Assembly: GCA_947581885.1 (NCBI GenBank)
Contig: CANPWF010000016.1
Coordinates: 1 to 17,921, forward strand
Length of the DNA: 17,921 nt
Reading direction: 5' to 3'
Source of the DNA: an uncultured Clostridia bacterium
Lineage (GTDB): Bacteria > Bacillota > Clostridia > Christensenellales > Borkfalkiaceae
Shown: one piece after another, positions 1 to 7,076 of the stretch
How positions within the stretch are numbered: the stretch's first letter is position 1
Layout of the letters: every line of letters starts with the position of its first letter
Notes under the pieces: generated by a model
Told to the model about the DNA's origin: nothing
Database searches by the model: none
The model's input: only the letters and a program-made list of their open reading frames with translations
Made by a program: the position numbers and the translations under genes

Positions 1-34
1 CCCTGCGGGGACAGCTCCCCCTCAAGGGGGAGCC
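1..34. repeat. Edge of a palindromic dispersed repeat
   Basis: Two small hairpins lie back to back: CCC-TGC-GGG at 1-9, and GCTCCCCC / GGGGGAGC at 14-33 around a TCAA loop. Read on the minus strand this is a GGCTCCCCC...GGGGGAGCTGTC... unit. It resembles a non-coding palindromic repeat that I recall being scattered between genes in many gut Clostridia. The element is cut by the window edge, so its full length and flanks cannot be seen. It lies just beyond the thrS terminator. That it is dispersed is from memory, not from a second copy in this window. Confidence 0.5.
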
Positions 35-44
35 GAGAAAACAG

Positions 45-68
45 CAAAACCCCCTCCGTAGGAGGGGG
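45..68 (-). terminator. Intrinsic terminator of thrS
   Basis: CCCCCTCC (50-57) and GGAGGGGG (61-68) form a perfect 8-bp stem with a 3-nt loop. On the minus strand this is followed by TTTTGCTGTTTT. It lies 18 nt past the thrS stop codon, as expected for a rho-independent terminator. Confidence 0.85.
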
Positions 69-86
69 CGATTGCAAATACATTCG

Positions 87-1994
87 TTAAAAGATGACTT
101 TTTCGTCGTTTTCGCGCTTGCAGAGGGCGAAGAATTCTTCCTTCTTCATCGAGCCGATGTCCCCCTCTCCGCGCTTGCGGACGGAGACGGTACCCTCTTC
201 GATCTCCTTATCCCCGACGACGAGCTTATAGGGCACCCGCTCGTTCTCGGCATCCAGAATTTTTCTGCCGAGTTTTTCCTTGCGGAGGTCGGCTTCGGCA
301 CGCAGTCCCATCGCGCTCATCTCGCTTACGAGCTTCGAAGCATAGTCGGAAGCGCGGTCGGTGATCGGGAGCACCTTCACCTGCACGGGCGAGAGCCAAA
401 CGGGGAATTTGCCCGCATAGTGCTCGATGAGAATGCCGATAAACCGCTCGATGGAGCCGAACACGACGCGGTGGATCATGATCGGGCGGTGGCGTTCGCC
501 GTCCTCCCCCACGTATTCGAGTTCGAAGCGTTGGGGCATCTGGAAGTCGAGCTGAATGGTGCCGCACTGCCAAGTTCTGCCGATGCAATCTTCGAGGTGG
601 AAGTCGATCTTCGGTCCGTAGAACGCACCGTCCCCCTCGTTGACGACATAGGGAAGTTTGAGTTCGTCGAGGGCCTTCACGAGCGCGTTCGTCGCGTTCT
701 CCCAATCCTCATCCGAGCCCATGCTGTTCTCGGGACGGGTGGAAAGTTCCACATGGTATTTGAACCCGAAGAGAGAATACACCTCGTCGATGATGCGAAC
801 GACCCCTTTGATCTCGTCCGTGATCTGCTCGGGGAGCATGAAGATGTGCGCGTCGTCCTGCGTGAAGCACCGAACGCGCATGAGCCCGTGGAGCTGTCCG
901 CTCTTTTCGTGGCGATGCACCAGCCCGAGTTCCCCCATGCGGATGGGAAGGTCCTTATAGCTGTGCGGAGAAAGTTTGTACACGAGCATCCCGCCGGGAC
1001 AGTTCATGGGCTTCACCGCATGGTCCTCGCCGTCGATCTTGGTGGTGTACATGTTGTCTTTATAATGGTCCCAATGCCCCGAATTTTCCCAAAGGGAACG
1101 CGTCATGATGATGGGCGTTTGCACTTCGACATAGCCCTCTCTGCGGTGGAGCTGCCGCCAATAATCGACGAGAATGTTTTTGAGCACCATCCCGTTGGGC
1201 AGGAAGAACGGGAAGCCCTTCCCCTCGGGAAGAAGCGCGAACAGCTTCAATTCCTTGCCGAGTTTGATATGATCGCGCTTTTTCGCCTCTTCGAGCATGG
1301 TGAAGTACGCGTCCATCTCCTCTTTTTTGGCGAACGCCGTGCCGTAGATGCGGGTGAGCATCTTCTTCTTTTCGTCCCCGCGCCAATACGCGCCCGCGAT
1401 CGAGACGAGTTTGAACGCCTTGATCTTCCCCGTGGAGGGAAGGTGCGGACCGCGGCAGAGGTCGGTGAACGCCCCCTGTTTGTAGAAGGAAAGGGTAGCG
1501 TCCTCGGGAAGATCCCGAATGAGTTCGACCTTGTAATTTTCGTGGTACTTGCTCATGAGCGCGATCGCCTCTTCGCGCGGAAGGGTGAACCGCTCGATGG
1601 GGAAATTGCTCTTGATGATGCGCTTCATCTCCTCTTCGATCTTGCCGAAATCGTCCATGGTGATGGGCGTTTTGAAGTCGACATCGTAGTAAAATCCGTT
1701 GTCGATGACGGGACCGATCGCGAGTTTGCAGGTGGGATAGATGTTCTTCAACGCCTGTGCGAGCACATGCGCACAGGTATGGCGGTACACTTCAAGCCCT
1801 TCCTTATCTTTCAAAGTGACGACTTCGAGCGTATCCCCTTCGGAGAGCGTCGCCGAAAGGTCGCAAAGCACCCCGTTCACCTTCGCCGCGACAGCGTTGC
1901 GGGCGAGCCCTTCCGAGATCGCCGACGCTGCGTCCATGGCGGAAGCCCCCTTTGCAACTTCGAGCGAATCCCCGTTTTTTAGGATAATTTTCAT
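87..1994 (-). CDS. thrS: Threonyl-tRNA synthetase
   Basis: Cytoplasmic class II synthetase that charges tRNA-Thr, 635 aa, a normal full length. In order there is an N-terminal TGS domain (about 1-62) and the editing domain with HTCAH at 72-76 and TDLCRGPH at 177-184. The class II core follows, with MNCPGG near 330, motif 2 around RMGELGLVHRHE (352-363) and motif 3 GSIERF (513-518). A C-terminal anticodon-binding domain starts near 535. The expected zinc ligands are C332, H383 and H508. The ATG follows a GGAGGAAAGATC ribosome site. Expression is controlled by the T-box leader directly upstream, and the YtxC-like gene precedes it, matching the ytxC-thrS order of Bacillus subtilis. No defects are seen. 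Confidence 0.98.
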   Translation of the reverse strand: MKIILKNGDSLEVAKGASAMDAASAISEGLARNAVAAKVNGVLCDLSATLSEGDTLEVVTLKDKEGLEVYRHTCAHVLAQALKNIYPTCKLAIGPVIDNGFYYDVDFKTPITMDDFGKIEEEMKRIIKSNFPIERFTLPREEAIALMSKYHENYKVELIRDLPEDATLSFYKQGAFTDLCRGPHLPSTGKIKAFKLVSIAGAYWRGDEKKKMLTRIYGTAFAKKEEMDAYFTMLEEAKKRDHIKLGKELKLFALLPEGKGFPFFLPNGMVLKNILVDYWRQLHRREGYVEVQTPIIMTRSLWENSGHWDHYKDNMYTTKIDGEDHAVKPMNCPGGMLVYKLSPHSYKDLPIRMGELGLVHRHEKSGQLHGLMRVRCFTQDDAHIFMLPEQITDEIKGVVRIIDEVYSLFGFKYHVELSTRPENSMGSDEDWENATNALVKALDELKLPYVVNEGDGAFYGPKIDFHLEDCIGRTWQCGTIQLDFQMPQRFELEYVGEDGERHRPIMIHRVVFGSIERFIGILIEHYAGKFPVWLSPVQVKVLPITDRASDYASKLVSEMSAMGLRAEADLRKEKLGRKILDAENERVPYKLVVGDKEIEEGTVSVRKRGEGDIGSMKKEEFFALCKRENDEKVIF

Positions 1995-2265
1995 GATCTT
2001 TCCTCCGTTTTTTGCATGAAACTATCGATTATGTCTGACATAGTACTTCGCAAATCCCCGAAAAACAAAAATCGCGCCCCTAAATCCGAAGAATTTAAGG
2101 ACGCCCGAAAGCGCGGTTCCACCTTAATTGCCTCCCGACGGGAAGGCCGCTCTTTGCTCTGTTTTCGGTAAAATAAAGCGGTTTCGCCTTCTCCCCGCCC
2201 TACCGCCCTCTCAGCCTTGGGGCGACTCTCTGAAAAGAAAAGGAGTGCTACTTGTCTTTAAGTGA
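1995..2265 (-). promoter_or_regulatory. T-box leader of thrS, specifier codon ACC (Thr)
   Basis: On the minus strand the leader contains the diagnostic T-box motif AAGGTGGAACCGCG (RNA from about 2125 down to 2112), which pairs with the NCCA end of uncharged tRNA. Upstream in the RNA are AGAGAG and GGCTGAGAGGG stem I elements and the specifier-loop sequence GGCGAAACCGC. In it the codon ACC (2182-2180) matches threonine. AATTAAGG before the T-box can pair with CCTTAAATT after it (antiterminator). Alternatively the latter half enters the terminator at 2061-2104. Uncharged tRNA-Thr would therefore favour thrS transcription. The specifier call rests on the usual GAA-codon context and on agreement with the downstream gene. 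Confidence 0.93.
2061..2104 (-). terminator. T-box regulated terminator (attenuator)
   Basis: On the minus strand GCGTCCTTAAATTC pairs with GGATTTAGGGGCGC across a 3-nt loop. A GATTTTTGTTTTT tract follows. The 5' arm overlaps the antiterminator arm, so the two structures exclude each other, as in other T-box leaders. Confidence 0.9.
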
Positions 2266-2269
2266 TTTC

Positions 2270-2298
2270 ATTGTAATGCTTTTCAATGACTTTGTCAA
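2270..2298 (-). promoter_or_regulatory. Sigma-A promoter of thrS
   Basis: Minus-strand -35 TTGACA (2298-2293), 17-nt spacer, -10 TACAAT (2275-2270). The -35 box contains the TGA stop codon of the upstream YtxC-like gene, so the promoter starts inside that gene's last codons. Confidence 0.92.
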
Positions 2299-2984
2299 GA
2301 AAATATGGCGCGTTCCGCATAAAATTTTTGAAGAAAATCCCCGAGCCCTTCTTCCACCTCTCCGAGGCAATACACGAACCCCGCGTCCGATAGAAGGATC
2401 TCCGTCTCGGCATCCTCTTCGCCGAGGAGCAGGCTCCTCCGAAGGGGCGCGAAGTTCTCCCCGAACACCGTTCTCCCCTTCAAATAGATCTTGTGGCTGC
2501 TCTCCCCCACGAGGAAATCGCAGAACTGCTTCAAATCGCCCGACGAAAACCCCTCGGGGACATAGTCGACGATGCGCTGCCACTTTTCGATGAGGGGCGC
2601 GAGGCGGAAGCGGTAGAACCCGTCGATGCAATATTCGTCCGATTGCCCGAGTTTGCGCTTCAAATAGTTCCCGTCGCTCTCGAAATCGGCGGCGATCAGC
2701 GCGGCGCAGAGCAGTTTTTTCTCCTTCCCGCTCAAACAGACGTGCAGTTTCTCCTGCAAAAATTCGTATTTGTATCCGATCCCGATCACCTCGACGAGCA
2801 GGTCTTTGAGTTCTTGCCTCGTTTCGGTCCCCTCTTTCACGCGGATTTTAAGGGCGGCGCGTTCGCTGTCGGCGGCGAATTCCGCGCTTCCCCCCGCCCG
2901 CGCGAGGACCCCCGCGAGCGCGTTGTAGAGGTAGGTGATGAAGGAGCTGTGCGCCCGCTCCTCCGAGACGGTGATTTCTTCCAC
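2295..2984 (-). CDS. YtxC-like putative sporulation protein
   Basis: A 229-aa soluble protein with no signal peptide or membrane segment. I assign it to the YtxC sporulation family (Pfam YtxC) for two reasons. Residues 119-128 (CIDGFYRFRL) resemble the family's IDGFxxFRL motif, and the gene sits immediately upstream of thrS as ytxC does in B. subtilis. The molecular function of YtxC is unknown. The protein is shorter than most members I recall, mainly at the N terminus. The start is the GTG at 2984, since no in-frame ATG or TTG gives a plausible shorter product. The reading frame stays open upstream through leuS antisense, but that extension is a shadow. A CATACAAT box lies just before the GTG, leaving almost no leader, so the start is uncertain. 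Confidence 0.68.
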   Translation of the reverse strand: MEEITVSEERAHSSFITYLYNALAGVLARAGGSAEFAADSERAALKIRVKEGTETRQELKDLLVEVIGIGYKYEFLQEKLHVCLSGKEKKLLCAALIAADFESDGNYLKRKLGQSDEYCIDGFYRFRLAPLIEKWQRIVDYVPEGFSSGDLKQFCDFLVGESSHKIYLKGRTVFGENFAPLRRSLLLGEEDAETEILLSDAGFVYCLGEVEEGLGDFLQKFYAERAIFS

Positions 2985-2990
2985 GCCCTT

Positions 2991-3018
2991 ATTGTATGCT
3001 GAATGCGGCGAATTATTT
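2991..3018 (-). promoter_or_regulatory. Candidate sporulation (sigma-E-like) promoter before the YtxC-like gene
   Basis: The minus strand reads AAATAAT, 13 nt, CATACAAT. CATACAAT is a perfect match to the sigma-E -10 consensus CATACAHT, and the -35 is a partial match to KMATATT. The predicted start of transcription falls at about the GTG, which is awkward unless the message is leaderless. It could instead be a poor sigma-A site (TACAAT without a -35) or chance. Confidence 0.35.
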
Positions 3019-3069
3019 ACGGGTCGATTTTCTCGTTGGCGTGCCGAATGGGATTGAGGCGCAATTTGC

Positions 3070-3098
3070 TTGACTTTCTTCGCGCACAGGTCTATAAT
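3070..3098 (+). promoter_or_regulatory. Sigma-A promoter of leuS
   Basis: TTGACT (3070-3075), 17-nt spacer, TATAAT (3093-3098). The transcript would start near 3105, leaving a leader of only about 25 nt with the ribosome site AAGGAAG (3121-3127). There is no room for a T-box, unlike thrS. Confidence 0.92.
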
Positions 3099-3131
3099 AG
3101 GGAAAGAAAGGAAGGGCTTTAAGGAAGATCT

Positions 3132-5564
3132 ATGGATTTCAAATCGATCGAAAAGAAATGGCAGACGCGTTGGGAGAAGGCGAAGTTCAACCACTTCGAC
3201 AGAAAGGACGACGAGCGGAAGAAGTTCTATGTGCTCGAAATGTTCTCCTATCCCTCGGGGGCGAAACTGCATGTCGGGCATTGGTATAACTACGGTCCCG
3301 CCGATTCGTACGCGCGTTTCAAGCGCATGCAGGGCTACAATGTGTTCCAACCTATGGGGTTCGACGCGTTCGGGCTCCCCGCGGAGAACTATGCCATCAA
3401 GACGGGCGTACATCCCAAGGATTCCACCGAGCAGAACATCGCCACCATGGAACAGCAGCTCCGCGCGATGGGTGCCATGTTCGATTGGTCTGCGGAAGTA
3501 AAGACGTGCGAGGAAGATTACTATTGCTGGACGCAATGGATGTTCCTGCAACTGTACAAAAACGGACTCGCCTACCGCAAGGAAGCCCCTGTCAATTGGT
3601 GCCCTTCCTGCAATACGGTGCTCGCGAACGAACAGGTCGAGGGCGGCGTATGCGAGCGGTGCGGCACGCAGGTCGTTCGGAAAAACCTCACGCAGTGGTT
3701 CTTCAAGATCACGGCGTATGCCGAAGAACTGCTGACGGGCCTCGATTCCCTCGATTGGCCCGATAAGACGAAGAACATGCAGCGCAATTGGATCGGGAAA
3801 TCGGTCGGTTGCGAAGTGGAATTCGACTGCGAAAGCGGCGATACCATCAAAGTGTACACCACGCGGTGTGATACGATCTTCGGCGTTACCTATGTTGTGC
3901 TCGCGCCCGAACATCCCCTCGCCAAAAAGCTCACGACGGACGAACAGCGCGAAGCCGTCGAACAGTATATCGACTATGCCGCCCACGCAAGCGAGATCGA
4001 ACGGCTCTCGGCAAACAGGGAAAAGACGGGCGTGTTCACGGGTTCGTACTGCATCAACCCCGTCAACGGCAACCGCGTACCCATCTATCTCGCCGATTAT
4101 GTCCTCGCGACGTACGGCACGGGCGCGGTGATGGCGGTCCCCGCCCACGATGAGAGAGACTTCGCCTTCGCCACCAAATATCATCTTCCCATCGTCAAGG
4201 TCATCGAGAAGAAGGGCGAGGAGACCGTTCTCCCCTACACCGAGGACGGTATCATGGTGGGTTCGGTGCAATTCGACGGACTTGTTGGAGAAGAGGCCCG
4301 CAGTGCGGTCGCGAAATACATCACCAAACTCGGCAAGGGCGGAAGCAAGGTAAATTACCGCCTTCGCGATTGGCTCGTTTCCCGCCAACGCTATTGGGGT
4401 GCGCCCTTTCCCGTCATTCATTGCCCCGCCTGCGGCGACGTGCCCGTCCCCGAAAAGGACCTCCCCGTTCGCCTTCCCTATGATGTGGAGTTCCGTCCCG
4501 ACGGCAAGTCCCCTCTCGCCAAACACGAGAAGTTCATGCATACTACCTGCCCCGTCTGCGGCGGCGAGGCGGAACGGGATCCCGATACGCTCGATACGTT
4601 TGTCTGTTCGAGCTGGTATTATCTCCGCTATGCGGACTCGCAGAACGATAAAGCCCCCTTCGACCGTGCCGCGGTGGACAAGCTCCTGCCCGTCGATACG
4701 TACGTCGGCGGGGCGGAACACGCTTGCATGCACCTTCTGTACGCGCGGTTCTTCACCAAGGCGTTGCGGGATCTGGGATATCTCGATTTCGACGAACCCT
4801 TCAAGCGGCTCGTGCATCAGGGCGTTATCTTGGGCCCCGACGGGAACAGAATGTCCAAATCGCACGGGAACGTCGTCTCTCCCGACGACTATGTGAACGA
4901 ATACGGCTCGGACGCTTTCCGCCTCTACCTCATGTTCGGCTTCTCGTATACCGAGGGCGGACCGTGGAACGACGACGGCATCAAGGCAATTTCAAGATAC
5001 CTCGACCGCGTGGAAAAGCTCGTCCTCAAAATTTCCGACTACAAGGCGGGGAAAAATCCCCCCTACGGTGCGGAAGAAAAGACACTCGACTACGCCCGCC
5101 ACTCGACGATCTCCCGCGTGACAAAGGATATGGAGGCGTTCTCCTTCAACACGGCGATCGCGCGGTTCATGGAACTCACCAACGCCATTACGAAGTACGA
5201 CGCTCTCCCCGTGAAGAACGTCCCCCTCCTTCGCAGCGTCGCCGAGGACCTTGTAAAACTTCTCGCCCCCTGCGCCCCGCACTTCTGCGAAGAACTTTGG
5301 GAAGAGCTCGGGCATAAGGATTTCGTCTTTGAAGAAGATTACCCCGTTGCCGATCCTGAAAAGCTGACCCTCGACGAGAAGGAATACGCCGTACAGGTGA
5401 ACAGCAAGATCGTGTGCAGGGCGAATATCTCCACCTCGCTCTCCGATGAGGAGATCGAGGCATATGTAAAGACGCTGCCCGAAGTCGTCGAGCGGGTCGG
5501 GGACAAGACGGTGAGAAAATGCGTCGTCGTCCAAGGCCGTCTCGTCAACCTGATCGTCGGATAA
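3132..5564 (+). CDS. leuS: Leucyl-tRNA synthetase
   Basis: Cytoplasmic class I synthetase that charges tRNA-Leu, 810 aa, normal for bacterial LeuRS. The catalytic core has the HIGH-type motif HVGH (47-50) and a zinc knuckle C157/C160/C174/C177. The CP1 editing domain carries TTRCDTIFG (243-251) and YGTGAVMAVPAHDERD (328-343), including the editing aspartate D340. A second zinc site is suggested by CPACG (431) and CPVCG (473). The KMSKS loop reads RMSKS (573-577). The anticodon-binding helical domain and a small C-terminal domain follow. The ATG has AAGGAAG 4 nt upstream. The gene has its own promoter and terminator, so it is monocistronic. No truncation is seen. Confidence 0.98.
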   Translation: MDFKSIEKKWQTRWEKAKFNHFDRKDDERKKFYVLEMFSYPSGAKLHVGHWYNYGPADSYARFKRMQGYNVFQPMGFDAFGLPAENYAIKTGVHPKDSTEQNIATMEQQLRAMGAMFDWSAEVKTCEEDYYCWTQWMFLQLYKNGLAYRKEAPVNWCPSCNTVLANEQVEGGVCERCGTQVVRKNLTQWFFKITAYAEELLTGLDSLDWPDKTKNMQRNWIGKSVGCEVEFDCESGDTIKVYTTRCDTIFGVTYVVLAPEHPLAKKLTTDEQREAVEQYIDYAAHASEIERLSANREKTGVFTGSYCINPVNGNRVPIYLADYVLATYGTGAVMAVPAHDERDFAFATKYHLPIVKVIEKKGEETVLPYTEDGIMVGSVQFDGLVGEEARSAVAKYITKLGKGGSKVNYRLRDWLVSRQRYWGAPFPVIHCPACGDVPVPEKDLPVRLPYDVEFRPDGKSPLAKHEKFMHTTCPVCGGEAERDPDTLDTFVCSSWYYLRYADSQNDKAPFDRAAVDKLLPVDTYVGGAEHACMHLLYARFFTKALRDLGYLDFDEPFKRLVHQGVILGPDGNRMSKSHGNVVSPDDYVNEYGSDAFRLYLMFGFSYTEGGPWNDDGIKAISRYLDRVEKLVLKISDYKAGKNPPYGAEEKTLDYARHSTISRVTKDMEAFSFNTAIARFMELTNAITKYDALPVKNVPLLRSVAEDLVKLLAPCAPHFCEELWEELGHKDFVFEEDYPVADPEKLTLDEKEYAVQVNSKIVCRANISTSLSDEEIEAYVKTLPEVVERVGDKTVRKCVVVQGRLVNLIVG

Positions 5565-5580
5565 AATTCTATTGAAAGAA

Positions 5581-5604
5581 GCCCTTCCTGCGGGAAGGGC
5601 TTTT
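5581..5604 (+). terminator. Intrinsic terminator after leuS
   Basis: GCCCTTCC-TGCG-GGAAGGGC (5581-5600) followed by TTTT, 17 nt past the leuS stop. On the minus strand the same hairpin is followed by TTCTTTC, so it may also end the converging five-gene operon, whose last stop codon is at 5620. Confidence 0.88.
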
Positions 5605-5619
5605 CGGTTAAAAAGGAAT

Positions 5620-6204
5620 TCAATTTTGCGGCTCTGCGGTGAGGGGGAGAAATTGTATCTTGGCATCGTAGAGGCGAAGGGCGCGGCGGCGTTCGGCGCG
5701 AAGTCCCCCGCGTTCGAGGAAAAACAGGTCGACCGCTTCCCAGACGAACACCCATGCGAAGATATCGAGGATCTCGGTAAAGACGGCGTTGGTGGGAAAG
5801 ACGGAGCAGAGCACCGCCGCGATGATCCCCAAAACGCCGATCGCGAACATCACCGAAGAGAGCAGAGTGTTTCTCCGAAAGCCCGTCGCCGTCTTTTTAT
5901 AGCTTTCGAGCGCGTGCTCGCGGAGAGCACTCTCGTAGAGCGGTTTCTCGTCCTCGTCGATGCAGTCGCCGTGAATGCGGAGAAGGAGCGGTTCGCGCGG
6001 CGGAATGGGTTCCAAACGATCGTGAAGAAAGTCCGCAAAGTCGGAGGAGATGACGGGCTTGTCCACCGAATAATCAGACAAAAACGCCTCGTCGGAACGG
6101 ACGGTGACATCGATGATGACGCGCCCCTCTTCATCGCGCTCGACCCCGTCTTGCTTGGATCTTGCGTTGGCTTCCTTTCGGATCTCTTTGAGTGAACGGA
6201 TCAT
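5620..6204 (-). CDS. Hypothetical two-helix membrane protein, last gene of the ECF-S/coaX/hom operon
   Basis: A 194-aa protein that I do not recognise. The N-terminal part (about 1-110) is charged and probably cytoplasmic. Two hydrophobic segments follow at about 112-134 and 140-163, forming a hairpin. A basic stretch RAERRRALRLYDAK (169-182) ends the protein. There is no signal peptide and no cysteine-rich or catalytic motif that I can name. The ATG overlaps the TGA of the ATP-grasp gene as ATGA (6204-6201), which implies translational coupling. A longer in-frame extension upstream lies inside the ATP-grasp gene and is rejected. Position suggests it works with the ATP-grasp enzyme, for example as membrane anchor or effector, but that is inference from order alone. 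Confidence 0.8.
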   Translation of the reverse strand: MIRSLKEIRKEANARSKQDGVERDEEGRVIIDVTVRSDEAFLSDYSVDKPVISSDFADFLHDRLEPIPPREPLLLRIHGDCIDEDEKPLYESALREHALESYKKTATGFRRNTLLSSVMFAIGVLGIIAAVLCSVFPTNAVFTEILDIFAWVFVWEAVDLFFLERGGLRAERRRALRLYDAKIQFLPLTAEPQN

Positions 6205-7076
6205 TTTCTTACCCCATGTATCGATTTTAGCATATATTCGGCATAGATCGCGGCGATGTTCACGCCCGTGATCTTTTCGATCCCCCCGAAGAAAGCGTTG
6301 GAATTTACCTCGCAGACGAGCATCCCTTCCTTCGAAAACAGGAAGTCGACCCCGCAGTAATCGAGAGAGAGTTCGTTTGTCACTTTCTTGCAAAGAGCTC
6401 TGATTTCATCCGTCGGGGTGAAAGGCAGCGCATGACCGCCGAGCGCGAGATTGGAGCGGAAATCCCTCTCCGATCTTCGTTCCATACAGGCGACGACTTC
6501 GCCCCCCACGCAGACGGCGCGAACGTCTCTCCCCGCGCTCTCACCGATAAATTCCTGATAGATATGCGGGCGGAGTTTGAGCTTTTTCGAAAGGTTCGAA
6601 AGTTCGCTTTCGTCCCGTGCGAGATACACCTGCGCCCCGAGGGAGCCGAAGCATTCCTTTACGACGACGGGATAGCCGAGCGCGCCCCCGATCTCTTTCG
6701 CGCTCTTCGCCCGTTTTTGCGGTTTATAGCAGAGGGGCGCGAAATAGGTGCGCGGCATCGGCACTTTGCCCGCGAGGGCGAGGTGGGCGAGCATCTTGTC
6801 GTCGCACAGTTCGATCGCGGAGGCGCGGTTAAAGAGGCGCATCCCTCGCGCTTCGAGGGCGCGGGGCGTGTATTTATCCTTGTCGAGAAAGACGCAGAAG
6901 TCGTACTCTTCGGAAAACTTCTCTTCGATCCCCTCCCTTCCGACGCTCGCCGTCCAAGCGCACGGGAGAATGTGCACGGACACGCCGAGAGAAAAAAGCT
7001 CCTCTGCAATGCGGCGGGGCTGGTAGAGTTCATTCTCCTCGGAGAGATAGGGATTGACGAGAATGAGAGCGTTCAT
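6201..7076 (-). CDS. ATP-grasp family protein, RimK-like ligase
   Basis: A 291-aa soluble protein with the ATP-grasp fold. Visible features are LCDDKMLAHLAL (91-102), the ATP-binding lysine K140 with ECFGSLGAQV after it, the adenine-binding QEF segment (174-176), D184/R186, D244 in CGVDFLF, and the metal-binding ExNxN (E256, N258, N260). FFGGIEKITGVNIA at 262-275 resembles the RimK/LysX/MptN ending. Family members usually form an amide or peptide bond by way of an acyl phosphate. The substrate cannot be read from the sequence. The gene is coupled by ATGA overlaps both to hom upstream and to the two-helix membrane protein downstream. It could modify a small molecule tied to pantothenate or aspartate-family metabolism, or a peptide. 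Confidence is high for the fold and low for the substrate. Confidence 0.85.
   Translation of the reverse strand: MNALILVNPYLSEENELYQPRRIAEELFSLGVSVHILPCAWTASVGREGIEEKFSEEYDFCVFLDKDKYTPRALEARGMRLFNRASAIELCDDKMLAHLALAGKVPMPRTYFAPLCYKPQKRAKSAKEIGGALGYPVVVKECFGSLGAQVYLARDESELSNLSKKLKLRPHIYQEFIGESAGRDVRAVCVGGEVVACMERRSERDFRSNLALGGHALPFTPTDEIRALCKKVTNELSLDYCGVDFLFSKEGMLVCEVNSNAFFGGIEKITGVNIAAIYAEYMLKSIHGVRK

Noticed and set aside
72..1982. A 636-codon open frame on the plus strand opposite thrS
   Set aside because: It mirrors thrS in full, has no ribosome site and no recognisable protein features. Codon bias in thrS leaves the opposite frame free of stops.
2985..4865. Upstream extension of the YtxC-like frame through the antisense of leuS
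   Set aside because: leuS is a complete, motif-rich gene there. The extension has no family likeness; only 2295-2984 is kept.
6205..6393. Longer start for the two-helix membrane protein
   Set aside because: The extra sequence lies within the ATP-grasp coding region, and the ATGA overlap at 6204 gives a consistent start.
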